Shown here: positions 7,637 through 15,757 of the stretch, in pieces
Position numbering within the stretch: the stretch's first letter is position 1
Layout: each line of letters begins with the position of its first letter
NCBI RefSeq assembly: GCF_003044185.1
Contig: NZ_PYYB01000002.1
Location: forward strand, 372,001-436,000
Length of the DNA stretch: 64,000 nt
Direction of reading: 5' to 3'
Origin: Paraconexibacter algicola
GTDB taxonomy: Bacteria > Actinomycetota > Thermoleophilia > Solirubrobacterales > Solirubrobacteraceae
Translations under genes and position numbers: made by a program
Notes under the pieces: model-generated
Seen by the model: the letters and a program-made list of their open reading frames with translations, nothing else
Database searches by the model: none
What the model was told of the DNA's origin: nothing

Positions 7637-8608
7637 TCAGCGGTCGTCGTCGGCCCCGGTCCGCACGCCCCAGCTCGCGGCCAGGAGCGTCGGATCCTCC
7701 GCATACGGCGGGGCGACCTGCGCGCGCGTCCTGCGGGTCGGCCGCTCCCCGGCCCGCCAGCGCCGGCGCAGCTCCGGCGCGGTGCGGGTCGAGAAGGAGC
7801 CGAGCAGCTGGGCGCCGAGCACGGGCGCCAGCAGCAGGATCACCGACGGCAGCACGGACTTCTGCAGGTAGCAGTAGCCGTAGCCCTCGCCGGACGGCGG
7901 GCAACGCCCCTCGACGCCCTGCAGGGGCAGCGCCCAGCGAACCCCGAGCAGGACGCCGAGGGCCAGCAGCCCCCAGCGCACGACGGACGCGACGGTCGCC
8001 GCACGCGGACGCGGCAGCCGCCGGACGAGCCCGACGACGGCCCGCAGGACCGTCGCGGGCCGTGGGAGCGCGGGGCGCCGGCGCCGCGCCACGCGGGCCC
8101 GGACCGCCCCCGCGGGAGGCGACGGCGGGTGGCCGACCGGGGCCAGCGCGGCGTGCCGCGCGTGGCGCCGGGCGAGGTCCGCCGTCTCCCAGCAGGCCGC
8201 CAGCAGCGTGGCGTCCTGGCCGCGGCGACGGGCGCCGCAGCGGCGCACCACGCCCCGGGCCGCATGCGGGCCGGTGGGTGCGCGCCCGATCCCGACCGGC
8301 GCGCCGGACGCGCACCGCCCGCGGGGCGGGTCGTCCCAGGGACCCAGTTCCGCGAGCGTCGACGCCCGCTCGCCGAGCACGTCGGCGAGCCGGTCGAGGG
8401 GGACGCTCCGGGCCGCCAGCTCGGGCGCCACCGGAGCGGGTCCCGCGTCACGCACGTCGCCCCACGAGGCGGCGTTGAGCAGGACACGGGGTGCCACGGA
8501 GCGACGGTCGGCGCCGGTGCGCCCGTTCTCGGGCGGACCGATGCGGACCCGCGGCTCCGCCGCGACGTGACCTCGGTCCTCTCCGGTCCTCCCCGTCATC
8601 CGTGACAT
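7637..8608 (-). CDS. Hypothetical membrane protein with repeated Trp motif
   Basis: Arg-rich protein of up to 323 aa, unrecognised. Two hydrophobic segments at about 207-225 and 252-272 suggest a double-pass anchor with a short Cys-containing loop (RCPPSGEGYGYCYLQ) between them. The motif LLxAxWxxxD occurs three times: LLNAASWGD near residue 43, LLAACWETAD in the middle and LLAASWGVRTG at the end, hinting at a repeated binding unit. The start is uncertain; initiation further inside the frame is possible. It lies 48 bases upstream of a divergent gene's end with no obvious operon partner. Confidence 0.55.
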   Translation of the reverse strand: MSRMTGRTGEDRGHVAAEPRVRIGPPENGRTGADRRSVAPRVLLNAASWGDVRDAGPAPVAPELAARSVPLDRLADVLGERASTLAELGPWDDPPRGRCASGAPVGIGRAPTGPHAARGVVRRCGARRRGQDATLLAACWETADLARRHARHAALAPVGHPPSPPAGAVRARVARRRRPALPRPATVLRAVVGLVRRLPRPRAATVASVVRWGLLALGVLLGVRWALPLQGVEGRCPPSGEGYGYCYLQKSVLPSVILLLAPVLGAQLLGSFSTRTAPELRRRWRAGERPTRRTRAQVAPPYAEDPTLLAASWGVRTGADDDR

Positions 8609-8676
8609 GCGAAGCGGATCGGCGACCGTCCGCGCTCACGCAAGGGGCCGGGCGAAAACTGGACCCGGACGCACGA

Positions 8677-8704
8677 GCGCCCTCCCCAGAACTGGGGAGG
8701 GCGC
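8677..8704 (-). terminator. Hairpin terminator after the glycoside hydrolase gene
   Basis: Perfect 11-base inverted repeat (GCGCCCTCCCC / GGGGAGGGCGC) around a 6-base loop, 22 bases past the stop of the minus-strand hydrolase gene. There is no T-run, as is common in GC-rich actinobacteria. Confidence 0.65.
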
Positions 8705-8726
8705 GGTGTGACGGATGTCGAGGCGG

Positions 8727-9653
8727 CTACTTGCCGCGCTTCACGGCGACGGTGTACGCCGGGCGCGGGTTGCCGGAGGCGTCGACGAGGCCGGAGTCGA
8801 AGCGCCCGCCCTCGTTGGCGGTCCAGTTGTAGAGGTAGAGCCGCTTGATCTGCTTGACCTGGCCCGCGATCTTGAACGCCTGCTTGACCGAGCGGGCCTG
8901 GCGCTGCAGGTCGAACGGGAAGCTGCCGCCGAACTGGGCGATGCCGCCGGTCTCGGTGACCCAGACCTTGGCGTTCTTCGGCAGGCCGTTCTTGACGATG
9001 AACTTCGTGCGCGTGGCGCTGCTGCGGTTCGTGTCGGAGTAGTTGTGCAGGCCGAAGACGGTCGGCTTGCTGCTCTTCGCGAACTTCACGAAGTTCTTCG
9101 CGTAGGCGGCCGTGCCGCGGTACGCCTTGGCGTTGTTGCCGTCGAGCAGGTCGACCGCGACGATCGTCTTGCCCTTCGCGCGCTTCTTCAGCTCCTTGAA
9201 GAGCGCGGCGGCGCGCTTGGCGCCGGTCGCGCCCTTGCAGAGCGCGGCGGGCTGCGAGCCGCAGTGGTTGATCTCGTTCCAGGTCTGGTACGCCTCGACC
9301 TGCGACTTGAAGGCGGCGTGGAACTTCGCGACGGCCTTGCCGTAGGCGGCGGGCGAGGGCGCGGCGGACTTCTTGCCGAAGCGCGAGTGGTTGAACGCGA
9401 CGAGGACCTTCGCGTTGCGGGACTTGGCGGCGGCCATGAAGGTCGCGACCTCACGGACCTCCTGGGGGTGGTTCATCGCGTCCCAGGACACGATGTAGCG
9501 GACGTGCGTGACCTTCAGCGCCGGGAAGAACGGGCTGGAGAACATGCTGGGCTGCTGATCACCGATGCCGGTGGTGAACGCGGCCTGGCCGGTGGCCGGG
9601 ACGGCGAGCAGGCCGGTGGCGGCGAGGCTCGCGAGGAGGGCGATGCGGCGCAT
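8727..9653 (-). CDS. Secreted glycoside hydrolase, TIM-barrel type
   Basis: Exported protein of 308 aa. A signal peptide covers residues 1-24 (MRRIALLASL start, cleavage near GQAA). The rest looks like a clan GH-A (beta/alpha)8 glycosidase: WNEINHCG near residue 125 fits the acid/base Glu after strand 4, and VWVTETGG near residue 230 fits the nucleophile Glu of strand 7. Closest families by eye are GH39/GH5-like. The mature protein is unusually Lys-rich for this GC level. A strong hairpin follows the gene, and it appears monocistronic. Confidence 0.75.
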   Translation of the reverse strand: MRRIALLASLAATGLLAVPATGQAAFTTGIGDQQPSMFSSPFFPALKVTHVRYIVSWDAMNHPQEVREVATFMAAAKSRNAKVLVAFNHSRFGKKSAAPSPAAYGKAVAKFHAAFKSQVEAYQTWNEINHCGSQPAALCKGATGAKRAAALFKELKKRAKGKTIVAVDLLDGNNAKAYRGTAAYAKNFVKFAKSSKPTVFGLHNYSDTNRSSATRTKFIVKNGLPKNAKVWVTETGGIAQFGGSFPFDLQRQARSVKQAFKIAGQVKQIKRLYLYNWTANEGGRFDSGLVDASGNPRPAYTVAVKRGK

Positions 9654-9777
9654 ACGGGTGGGGTACCTCTTCTGGGGTCGGGTCGGTCGGTCCGTCGAAC
9701 GAGGCCAACAGCCTAGCGGCGGCGGAGTTGCGGCGTGCCGCGTCCGATGGACGGACGGGCCGTCCGTCGACGGACCG

Positions 9778-10398
9778 TCAGGTGGTGCGCCGGGAGAGTT
9801 CCCGCAGCCCGCCGACGAAGATCGCGGAGACGAAGGCGACGGCCGCCTCGACGTCCGGCGCGTCGTCGTCGAGCATCCGCACGCCGATCTCGAAGCCCGC
9901 CCCGACCATCGCTCCGGCGAGCACCTCGGGGTCCACGTCGGGCAGGTAGCCGGCGGCGATCCCGCGGCGGATGTCGTCGGCGAGGTCCTCGGTCGCGGAG
10001 CCCAGCGCGGGCTCGTCGATCATCGAGCGGATCGTCCCGGCGTTGCGGCGCAGCACGGCCAGCAGCCGCCGGTCCTCGACGAGGAACGCGTAGTAGGCGC
10101 GGTAGCCGTTGGAGATGAACTCCTCGACGCTCGTGCCCTCGAGACGGGCCTGCCGCACGCGCGCGCGGGCCGCGGGCGCCGCGTCCTCCAGGAGCGCGCG
10201 CAGGACGCTCTCCTTGTCGGGGAAGTAGTTGTAGAAGGTGCCGGTGGCGAGCTCGGTCCGGCGCACGATGTCGCGCACGGTCGCCGCGCCGTAGCCGAGG
10301 TCGCCGAAGACCTCGAGCGCGGCGTCGAGGATCGCCCGGCGGTTGGCGGCCTTCGTCCGCTCGCGCTTGCCGGCGGGGGGTCCTTCGGCGGTCGTCAC
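9778..10398 (-). CDS. TetR family transcriptional regulator, likely autoregulated
   Basis: Repressor of 206 aa. The N-terminal helix-turn-helix spans about residues 15-62 (RRAILDAALEVFGDLGY ... TGTFYNYFPDKESVL); the rest is a helical ligand domain. The start at GTG 10398 is set by a promoter whose TAGGGT -10 box ends 7 bases before it, with TTGACG 16 bases further up. A perfect inverted repeat overlaps the -10 box and the start codon, so the protein very likely represses itself. The gene follows terC on the same strand but has its own promoter. The ligand and other targets are unknown. Confidence 0.88.
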   Translation of the reverse strand: MTTAEGPPAGKRERTKAANRRAILDAALEVFGDLGYGAATVRDIVRRTELATGTFYNYFPDKESVLRALLEDAAPAARARVRQARLEGTSVEEFISNGYRAYYAFLVEDRRLLAVLRRNAGTIRSMIDEPALGSATEDLADDIRRGIAAGYLPDVDPEVLAGAMVGAGFEIGVRMLDDDAPDVEAAVAFVSAIFVGGLRELSRRTT

Positions 10399-10433
10399 GA
10401 TCGCCACCCTAGCGATCGTGACGCCTGCGTCAA
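10394..10433 (-). promoter_or_regulatory. TetR promoter with overlapping palindromic operator
   Basis: On the minus strand, TTGACG (10433-10428) and TAGGGT (10411-10406) are spaced by 16 bases. The 11-base arms GTCACGATCGC and GCGATCGTGAC form a perfect inverted repeat at 10394-10422 with a 7-base centre, covering the -10 box and start codon. This is the classical layout for TetR self-repression. Confidence 0.72.
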
Positions 10434-10445
10434 CTTCGTCGCGGG

Positions 10446-11432
10446 TCAGCCGGCGACCGGGATCCGCGGCTCGGGCGGCCCCGGCGCCACGACGCCGCTG
10501 CCGCCGTCGCCCCCGTGCCCGTCCTCCGGCGGCTTGCGCAGCGACACGACCACCGACACGACGAGCGTCAGCACGATCACGCCGAGCGAGAGGCCGATCG
10601 GGATGTGCCAGAGGTCCTCGATGAGCATCTTGACGCCGATGAACACGAGCAGGAACGCCAGGCCGTACTTGAGGTAGTGGAACTGCTCCTGCGCGCCGTC
10701 GAGCAGGCGGTACAGCGCGCGCAGTCCGAGCAGCGCGAACGCGTTCGCGGCGAACACGATGAACGTGTCGGTGGTGATGCCGAAGATCGCCGGGATCGAG
10801 TCGACCGCGAAGATGACGTCCGCGGTCGCGACCGCGACGACGACGACGAGCAGCGGGGTCGCCATGCGGTGCCCGCCCTCGCGCACGAACAGCTTGTCGC
10901 CACGGTAGCCCTCGGTCACCGGGGTGAAGCGGCGCACGAGGTTGACGCCCGGCAGCTTCTCCGGATCCGGCTCGGAGTCGTCGGTGATCGCCATCCGGAT
11001 GCCGGTGAACAGCAGGATCGCCCCGAAGACGTACAGGACCCAGTGGAAGGACTCCACGAGCGCGGCGCCCGCCACGATGAAGATCGTGCGCAGGATCAGC
11101 GCGCCGATGATGCCCCACAGCAGGACCGTGGAGCGCACGACGGTCGGCACCGCCATCGCGCCGAAGATGATCGCGAAGACGAAGACGTTGTCGAGCGACA
11201 GCGACCGCTCGAGCACGTAGCCGGTCAGGAACTCGGTGCCCGCGTCCGACTCCCCGGCGACGATCAGGCCGAGCCCGAAGAGGATCGCCGCGGCGATCCA
11301 GACGATGCTGAAGACCACCGACCGCCGCATCGTCGCGACCTCGTCGCGCTTCTCGAACAGCAGCATGTCGACGGCCAGGCTGATCAGCACGAAGGCGATG
11401 AGCCCGGCCCAGAGGGCGAATCCGGCGTCCAT
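10446..11432 (-). CDS. TerC family integral membrane protein
   Basis: Polytopic protein of 328 aa with 7-8 membrane helices, family TerC/Alx (implicated in metal-ion, especially manganese, export and tellurite resistance). Conserved acidic intramembrane motifs are present: SLDNVFVFAIIFGA near residue 80 and its repeat VIFAVDSIPAIFGI near residue 210, reflecting the internal duplication of the family. A Pro/Gly-rich tail ends the protein. Length fits the family. Only 33 bases separate it from the upstream gene's end, leaving no room for a yybP-ykoY (Mn) riboswitch. Confidence 0.9.
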   Translation of the reverse strand: MDAGFALWAGLIAFVLISLAVDMLLFEKRDEVATMRRSVVFSIVWIAAAILFGLGLIVAGESDAGTEFLTGYVLERSLSLDNVFVFAIIFGAMAVPTVVRSTVLLWGIIGALILRTIFIVAGAALVESFHWVLYVFGAILLFTGIRMAITDDSEPDPEKLPGVNLVRRFTPVTEGYRGDKLFVREGGHRMATPLLVVVVAVATADVIFAVDSIPAIFGITTDTFIVFAANAFALLGLRALYRLLDGAQEQFHYLKYGLAFLLVFIGVKMLIEDLWHIPIGLSLGVIVLTLVVSVVVSLRKPPEDGHGGDGGSGVVAPGPPEPRIPVAG

Positions 11433-11465
11433 AGGTGTCCTTCAGTATGCCCGGCGGACGCCGGG

Positions 11466-12113
11466 TCAGGCTTTCACGAAGTCGCGGTACGGCACCGCCG
11501 GGCGACTGGGCGCACCGGAGCGCGCCGCGCCGACCAGTCGGCCCGCCACCAGATCGGCCGCCTCGTCACGGCGGCGGCGCCCGACCGCCAGCAGGGCACG
11601 CGAGACGAGCGTCGCGCCGAGGGCCCCGGGAGCACCCGCCACCGTCCGGACCTCGGCGTGGCCGAGCGCGACCTCCGCCACGGCCCGGGCCAGCGGCGCC
11701 GCCCGGTCCGCCGGGGCCTGGGCGAGCAGCGCCTCCGACAGCACGAGCGTCGATGCCCGGCGCGTCCGCGCGACCGGCGTCACGTCCGCGACGCCCTCGC
11801 CCCCGATCAGGAGCTCGGGCTCCGGCACGTCGGCCGCCGCGCACAGCGCCCCGACCTGCACGGACACCGACCGCAGCTGCGCGCGCTCGGCCGGCAGGCC
11901 GACCCGGGCGCGGAGCTCGCGCAGCATCACGTGCTCGGCGCGTCCGACGAGCACCGCCCCGGCGAGGGCGGCGAGCAGGACCGCGACGACGGGTGGCGTG
12001 CCCACGACCACGAGCATCGCCGCCACGAGGGCGAGCAGGCCCCCGAGCAGCAGGACCGGGACCGGCGCGGAGCGCTCGAGGTCGGCCGCAGGTGGTTCGG
12101 AGTGCGCGGGCAC
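11466..12113 (-). CDS. M48-like membrane protein lacking the HExxH motif
   Basis: 215-aa protein with two N-terminal membrane helices (about 17-55), then a soluble domain that follows the layout of HtpX/M48 peptidases: an ADVPEPELLI strand, a VLSEALLA helix, and DEAADLVAGRLVGA where HtpX has EFAADRGAAVLTG. At the catalytic helix, however, AVAEVALGHAEVRTV stands where HELAH is expected, so zinc binding and proteolysis should be lost. I read it as a pseudo-peptidase. GTG 12113 is chosen because GGAAGGA lies about 11 bases upstream; longer upstream readings run into the divergent regulator. Remote homology, moderate confidence. Confidence 0.6.
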   Translation of the reverse strand: MPAHSEPPAADLERSAPVPVLLLGGLLALVAAMLVVVGTPPVVAVLLAALAGAVLVGRAEHVMLRELRARVGLPAERAQLRSVSVQVGALCAAADVPEPELLIGGEGVADVTPVARTRRASTLVLSEALLAQAPADRAAPLARAVAEVALGHAEVRTVAGAPGALGATLVSRALLAVGRRRRDEAADLVAGRLVGAARSGAPSRPAVPYRDFVKA

Positions 12114-12185
12114 GGAGCGGTCTGTCCTTCCGTGGTTCGGGCGGGAGAGGGCGGGCCGCCCGTCTCTGATCTCGAGCACAACCCC

Positions 12186-12209
12186 GCCCCGGCGCCGGAG
12201 CGCCGGGGC
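12186..12209. other. 9-bp hairpin in divergent intergenic region
   Basis: Perfect inverted repeat GCCCCGGCG / CGCCGGGGC with a 6-base loop, between the M48-like gene (minus) and the response regulator (plus). It could be an attenuator or chance in GC-rich DNA. Confidence 0.35.
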
Positions 12210-12303
12210 GATGGTCGGGTCAGCGCACGGGAGAAGTGTCCCGCCGCACCGCCCGCACCGCCACGGGCCGGGCGGAGGGAGCCGCGACCCGATCGCGCCC
12301 CGT

Positions 12304-12324
12304 CGATCGGTTCCCCACCGATCG
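12304..12324 (+). promoter_or_regulatory. Palindromic operator candidate upstream of the response regulator
   Basis: Perfect 8-base arms CGATCGGT / ACCGATCG around TCCCC, centred about 45 bases upstream of the TACGCT -10 box at 12357-12362. The position suits an activator, possibly the LuxR-type regulator itself. Confidence 0.45.
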
Positions 12325-12368
12325 TCGGGCGGCGAACCGCAGGCCCCCGCACGCCGTACGCTCTGGCG

Positions 12369-13016
12369 ATGAGCCCCGTCGGCGACCGCATCCGGATCCT
12401 CGTCGCCGAGGACCATCCGCTGTTCCGCGAGGCGCTCGTGGCCACGATCCGCAGCCGCCCGGACTTCGAGCTGGTCGGCGAGGCCGCGGACGGGCGCGCC
12501 GCGCTCGAGCGCGCCCGGGAGACCCGGCCCGACGTCATCGTCCTGGACCTGAAGCTGCCCGAGCTCGACGGTCTGCAGGTGCTCGCCGCGCTGCGCCGCG
12601 AGAGCAGCCCGGTGAAGGTCGTGCTCCTCAGCGCCTTCCTCGACGGGGCGATCGCCTACGAGGCCGTCGCGGCCGGAGCCGAGGCGTACCTCTCCAAGGA
12701 CGCCGACCGCGACCGCGTCTGCGACACCATCGCGGCCGTCGCGCGCGGCGAGACGGTGCTCGCCCCCGAGATCCAGGCGGGCATCGCGCAGGAGATCCGC
12801 AGCCGCGGCACGACCTCGCGACCGGCGCTGTCCCCCCGCGAGCAGGAGGTCCTCGCCCTGGTCGCCGAAGGCCACAGCGCGCCCGACATCGGCAAGCAGC
12901 TCTACCTCTCCCCCGCCACCGTCAAGGGCCACCTGCAGAGCCTCTACGAGAAGCTCGGCGTCTCCGACCGGGCCGCGGCGGTCGCCGAGGCGATGCGGCG
13001 CGGCCTGCTCGAATGA
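12369..13016 (+). CDS. NarL/FixJ-type response regulator (REC-LuxR)
   Basis: DNA-binding response regulator of 215 aa. Receiver domain residues 8-125: acidic pair near AEDHP, phospho-acceptor Asp60 in VIVLDLKLP, signalling Ser in VVLLSAF, Lys in YLSKDAD. LuxR-type helix-turn-helix residues ~150-210 (LSPREQEVLALVAEGHSAPDI ...). The ATG lies 6 bases after a TACGCT box, so the transcript is probably leaderless. It overlaps the kinase gene by ATGA, so receiver and kinase form a cognate pair. The signal and regulon are not visible from neighbours. Confidence 0.93.
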   Translation: MSPVGDRIRILVAEDHPLFREALVATIRSRPDFELVGEAADGRAALERARETRPDVIVLDLKLPELDGLQVLAALRRESSPVKVVLLSAFLDGAIAYEAVAAGAEAYLSKDADRDRVCDTIAAVARGETVLAPEIQAGIAQEIRSRGTTSRPALSPREQEVLALVAEGHSAPDIGKQLYLSPATVKGHLQSLYEKLGVSDRAAAVAEAMRRGLLE

Positions 13017-14185
13017 GGTCCGCGGCGCTCCTGGACCACCCGGCGCGCGTCGTCGCGCTCGTGCGCCTCGCCGCCGTCCCGGTCTTCTTCTTCGGCGAGC
13101 GGCTGATCGACCACCCCGAGGCGCACAGCGGCGCGTTCCGCTTCGTTCTCGCGTTCGGCGTCGTCTACGCGGCGGTCCTCGCCGGCCTCGCGTTCTCCCC
13201 CGGCCGGCGCCCGCTGCCGCTGCGCGTCACCGCCACGATCGACCTCGCGCTCCTCGGCGGCCTGACGTACACCTCGGGCGGCCCGTTCTCGCAGTTGCGC
13301 TACGGGTTCTTCGTCGTGCCGGTCGCCGCCGCGCTCCTGCGCGGCCCGCGCGAGACCGCGATCGCCTCCGCCGCCGCCCTCACCTGCTACCTCGTCGCGA
13401 CGATCGCCTACCCCGACTCGCGCCAGGACGCGGTCGCCTTCGAGGCGACCCAGTCGCTGTACTTCGTCTGGCTCGTCATGGCCTCGACGCTCCTCAGCGC
13501 CGTGCTCGCGCGCCGCCAGCGGCAGATCGTCAGCCTCTCCGACGAGCGCGGCCGGCTCGTCGCGCGCGCGATCGAGGCCGAGGAGCGCGAGCGCCGCCGC
13601 CTCGCCGAGGCGCTGCACGACGACGCGATCCAGAACCTGCTCGCCGCCCGGCAGGCGCTCGGCAGCGGCGACGACGACCGCCCGGCGGACCTCGGGCTCG
13701 TGCGCACCGGGCTGGACCGGACCGTGTCGCAGCTGCGCGACGCGATCTTCGACCTGCACCCGCACCTGCTGCGCCACGCCGGACTCGCCGCCGCGCTGCA
13801 GGCCGTCGCCGACCGCTTCGCCGAACGCCTGCCCGACCGGTCGGTCGCCTGGGAGATCACGGTCGCCGACGACGCCACGGGTCCCACCGACGAGGTCGTG
13901 TTCGCGATCGCCCGCGAGCTCATGACCAACGCCGTCCGGCACGCCGACGCGCGCAGCGTCGCCGTCGAGGTCCGCCGGCGGCAGGGCGGGATCGCGCTGA
14001 CCGTCAGCGACGACGGGCGCGGCATCGACCGCAGGCGTGCGCGTGACGCGCCGCTGCACGGCCACATCGGACTGGCCTCGTGCGCCGAGCGCGCGGAGGC
14101 GCTCGGCGGTCGGCTGCAGCTCGCGAGCGCCCCCGGTGAGGGCGCCCGCGTCGAGGTCTGGCTGCCGGCCGACCCGCAGGCCTGA
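13013..14185 (+). CDS. Sensor histidine kinase (HisKA_3 type)
   Basis: Membrane-bound kinase of 390 aa paired with the preceding response regulator. Residues 1-165 hold about five membrane helices with little periplasmic mass, so it probably senses a membrane or intracellular cue. The dimerisation/phosphoacceptor helix carries His202 in EALHDDAIQN, typical for DesK/NarX-type kinases. The ATPase domain shows the N-box ELMTNAVRHA, the G1 box DDGRGI and the G2 region HGHIGLA. The stop lies 12 bases before the convergent end of gltD. Confidence 0.92.
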   Translation: MRSAALLDHPARVVALVRLAAVPVFFFGERLIDHPEAHSGAFRFVLAFGVVYAAVLAGLAFSPGRRPLPLRVTATIDLALLGGLTYTSGGPFSQLRYGFFVVPVAAALLRGPRETAIASAAALTCYLVATIAYPDSRQDAVAFEATQSLYFVWLVMASTLLSAVLARRQRQIVSLSDERGRLVARAIEAEERERRRLAEALHDDAIQNLLAARQALGSGDDDRPADLGLVRTGLDRTVSQLRDAIFDLHPHLLRHAGLAAALQAVADRFAERLPDRSVAWEITVADDATGPTDEVVFAIARELMTNAVRHADARSVAVEVRRRQGGIALTVSDDGRGIDRRRARDAPLHGHIGLASCAERAEALGGRLQLASAPGEGARVEVWLPADPQA

Positions 14186-14197
14186 CCGGCGGCGGCG

Positions 14198-15757
14198 TCA
14201 GAGGCCGGGCTCGGCCTGCTCGGGCGGCTCGGCGCCCGCGTGCGGCAGGGCGTCGCCCGCCGCCTGATCCCGGTCGCCCGGGCCGGGCTGGTCGGAGCCC
14301 TCGACCGGGCCGAGGCCGTGCAGGTAGCGGTCCGCCATGCGCGCCGCCTGGCGGCCCTCGTTGATCGCCCACACGATCAGCGACTGGCCGCGACGCGCGT
14401 CACCCGCGGCGAACACGCCCTCCTCGGAGGTCGCGTACGTCGGGGCCTTGATGTTGCCGCGCTGGTCCTTCGCGAGGCCGAGGCCGTCCACGAGCTCCGG
14501 CTCGGGGTGCAGGAAGCCCATCGCGAGGAACACGACGTCGGCCTTGATCTCGCGGGTCGTCCCCTCGACGGGGCCGAACGGCGGGGCGGGCTGGGCGTCG
14601 GCGACCTCGATCGCCGTGACCTTGCCGTCCTCCCCGACGAAGCGGGTCGTGACGACCGAGAAGTCCTGCTCGGCCTTGTCGACCGCCAGGCCCTCCTCCA
14701 TCGCGTAGGAGAGCCGGAACTTCTGCGGCCACAGCGGCCACGGGGTGCGGTCGTCCGGGCGCTTGGCGGGCGGCTCGGGCAGCAGCTCCAGCTGCGTGAC
14801 CGACAGGGCGCCCTCGCGCAGCGAGTTGCCGACGCAGTCGGCGCCGGTGTCGCCGCCGCCGATCACCACGACGTGCTTGCCGGCGGCGCTGATCGCGTCG
14901 GGCTCCGGCGCCTGCGAGCGCGGCGACGGCTGGTCGGGCTGCGTGGCCGCGACCCAGCGGTTGCGGACGTACAGGTACTCCATCGCGGAGTGGATGCCGT
15001 CGAGCTCGCGACCCTCGACCGGCAGGTCGCGCGGGACGCGCGAGCCGATCGACAGGACGACCGCGTCGTGCTCGGCGCGCAGCTGCTCGAGCGTGACGTC
15101 GGTGCCGACCTCGACGCCGCAGCGCAACTGCACGCCCTCGGCGACGAGCTGCTCGACGCGCCGCTCGATGACGCCCTTCTCGATCTTGAAGTCCGGGACG
15201 CCGAAGCGCATCAGGCCGCCGGGCGACTCGTCGCGCTCGTAGAGCGTGACGGTGTGGCCCGCGCGCCGCAGCTGCTGGGCGGCCGCGAGACCCGCCGGGC
15301 CGGCGCCGACGACCGCGACGGTCCGCCCGGTCTCCTTCTCGGGCGGCTCGGGCACGACCCAGCCGTTCTCCCAGGCGGTGTCGATGATCGTGTTCTCGAT
15401 CTGCTTGATCGTGATCGCCTCACCCTCCCGGATCTCCATGACGCAGGCCGCCTCGCAGGGGGCGGGACACAGGCGCCCGGTGAACTCCGGGAAGTTGTTC
15501 GTGCTGTGCAGCTGCTTGATCGCGTCCTTCATGCGACCCCGGTAGACGAGGTCGTTCCAGTCCGGGATCAGGTTGCCCAGCGGGCAGCCGTTGTGGCAGA
15601 ACGGGACGCCGCACTCCATGCAGCGCGCACCCTGCTCGGCGACCTCCTGGACCGGCCGCGGGGTGATGAACTCCTTGTAGTGCTCGAGCCGCTCGCTCGG
15701 GTCGTCGTAGCTGACGCCCGACCGCTCGATCTTCAGGAACGCTCCCAGCTCGCCCAT
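14198..15757 (-). CDS. gltD: Glutamate synthase small subunit
   Basis: NADPH-dependent beta subunit of GOGAT (519 aa), feeding electrons to GltB for glutamate formation from glutamine and 2-oxoglutarate. N-terminal ferredoxin-like Cys motifs for Fe-S clusters: CMECGVPFCHNGCPLGN and CPAPCEAAC. FAD site VAVVGAGPAGLAAAQ near residue 145, NADPH site VVVIGGGDTGADC near 295, and a second FAD contact FAAGDARRGQS near 455. ATG shares one base with the stop of gltB. A Pro/Glu/Ala-rich extension of about 30 residues follows the usual C-terminus. Confidence 0.96.
   Translation of the reverse strand: MGELGAFLKIERSGVSYDDPSERLEHYKEFITPRPVQEVAEQGARCMECGVPFCHNGCPLGNLIPDWNDLVYRGRMKDAIKQLHSTNNFPEFTGRLCPAPCEAACVMEIREGEAITIKQIENTIIDTAWENGWVVPEPPEKETGRTVAVVGAGPAGLAAAQQLRRAGHTVTLYERDESPGGLMRFGVPDFKIEKGVIERRVEQLVAEGVQLRCGVEVGTDVTLEQLRAEHDAVVLSIGSRVPRDLPVEGRELDGIHSAMEYLYVRNRWVAATQPDQPSPRSQAPEPDAISAAGKHVVVIGGGDTGADCVGNSLREGALSVTQLELLPEPPAKRPDDRTPWPLWPQKFRLSYAMEEGLAVDKAEQDFSVVTTRFVGEDGKVTAIEVADAQPAPPFGPVEGTTREIKADVVFLAMGFLHPEPELVDGLGLAKDQRGNIKAPTYATSEEGVFAAGDARRGQSLIVWAINEGRQAARMADRYLHGLGPVEGSDQPGPGDRDQAAGDALPHAGAEPPEQAEPGL

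Noticed and set aside
11433-11465. Possible manganese (yybP-ykoY) riboswitch ahead of the TerC gene
   Set aside because: The upstream gap is only 33 bases, far too short for this RNA.
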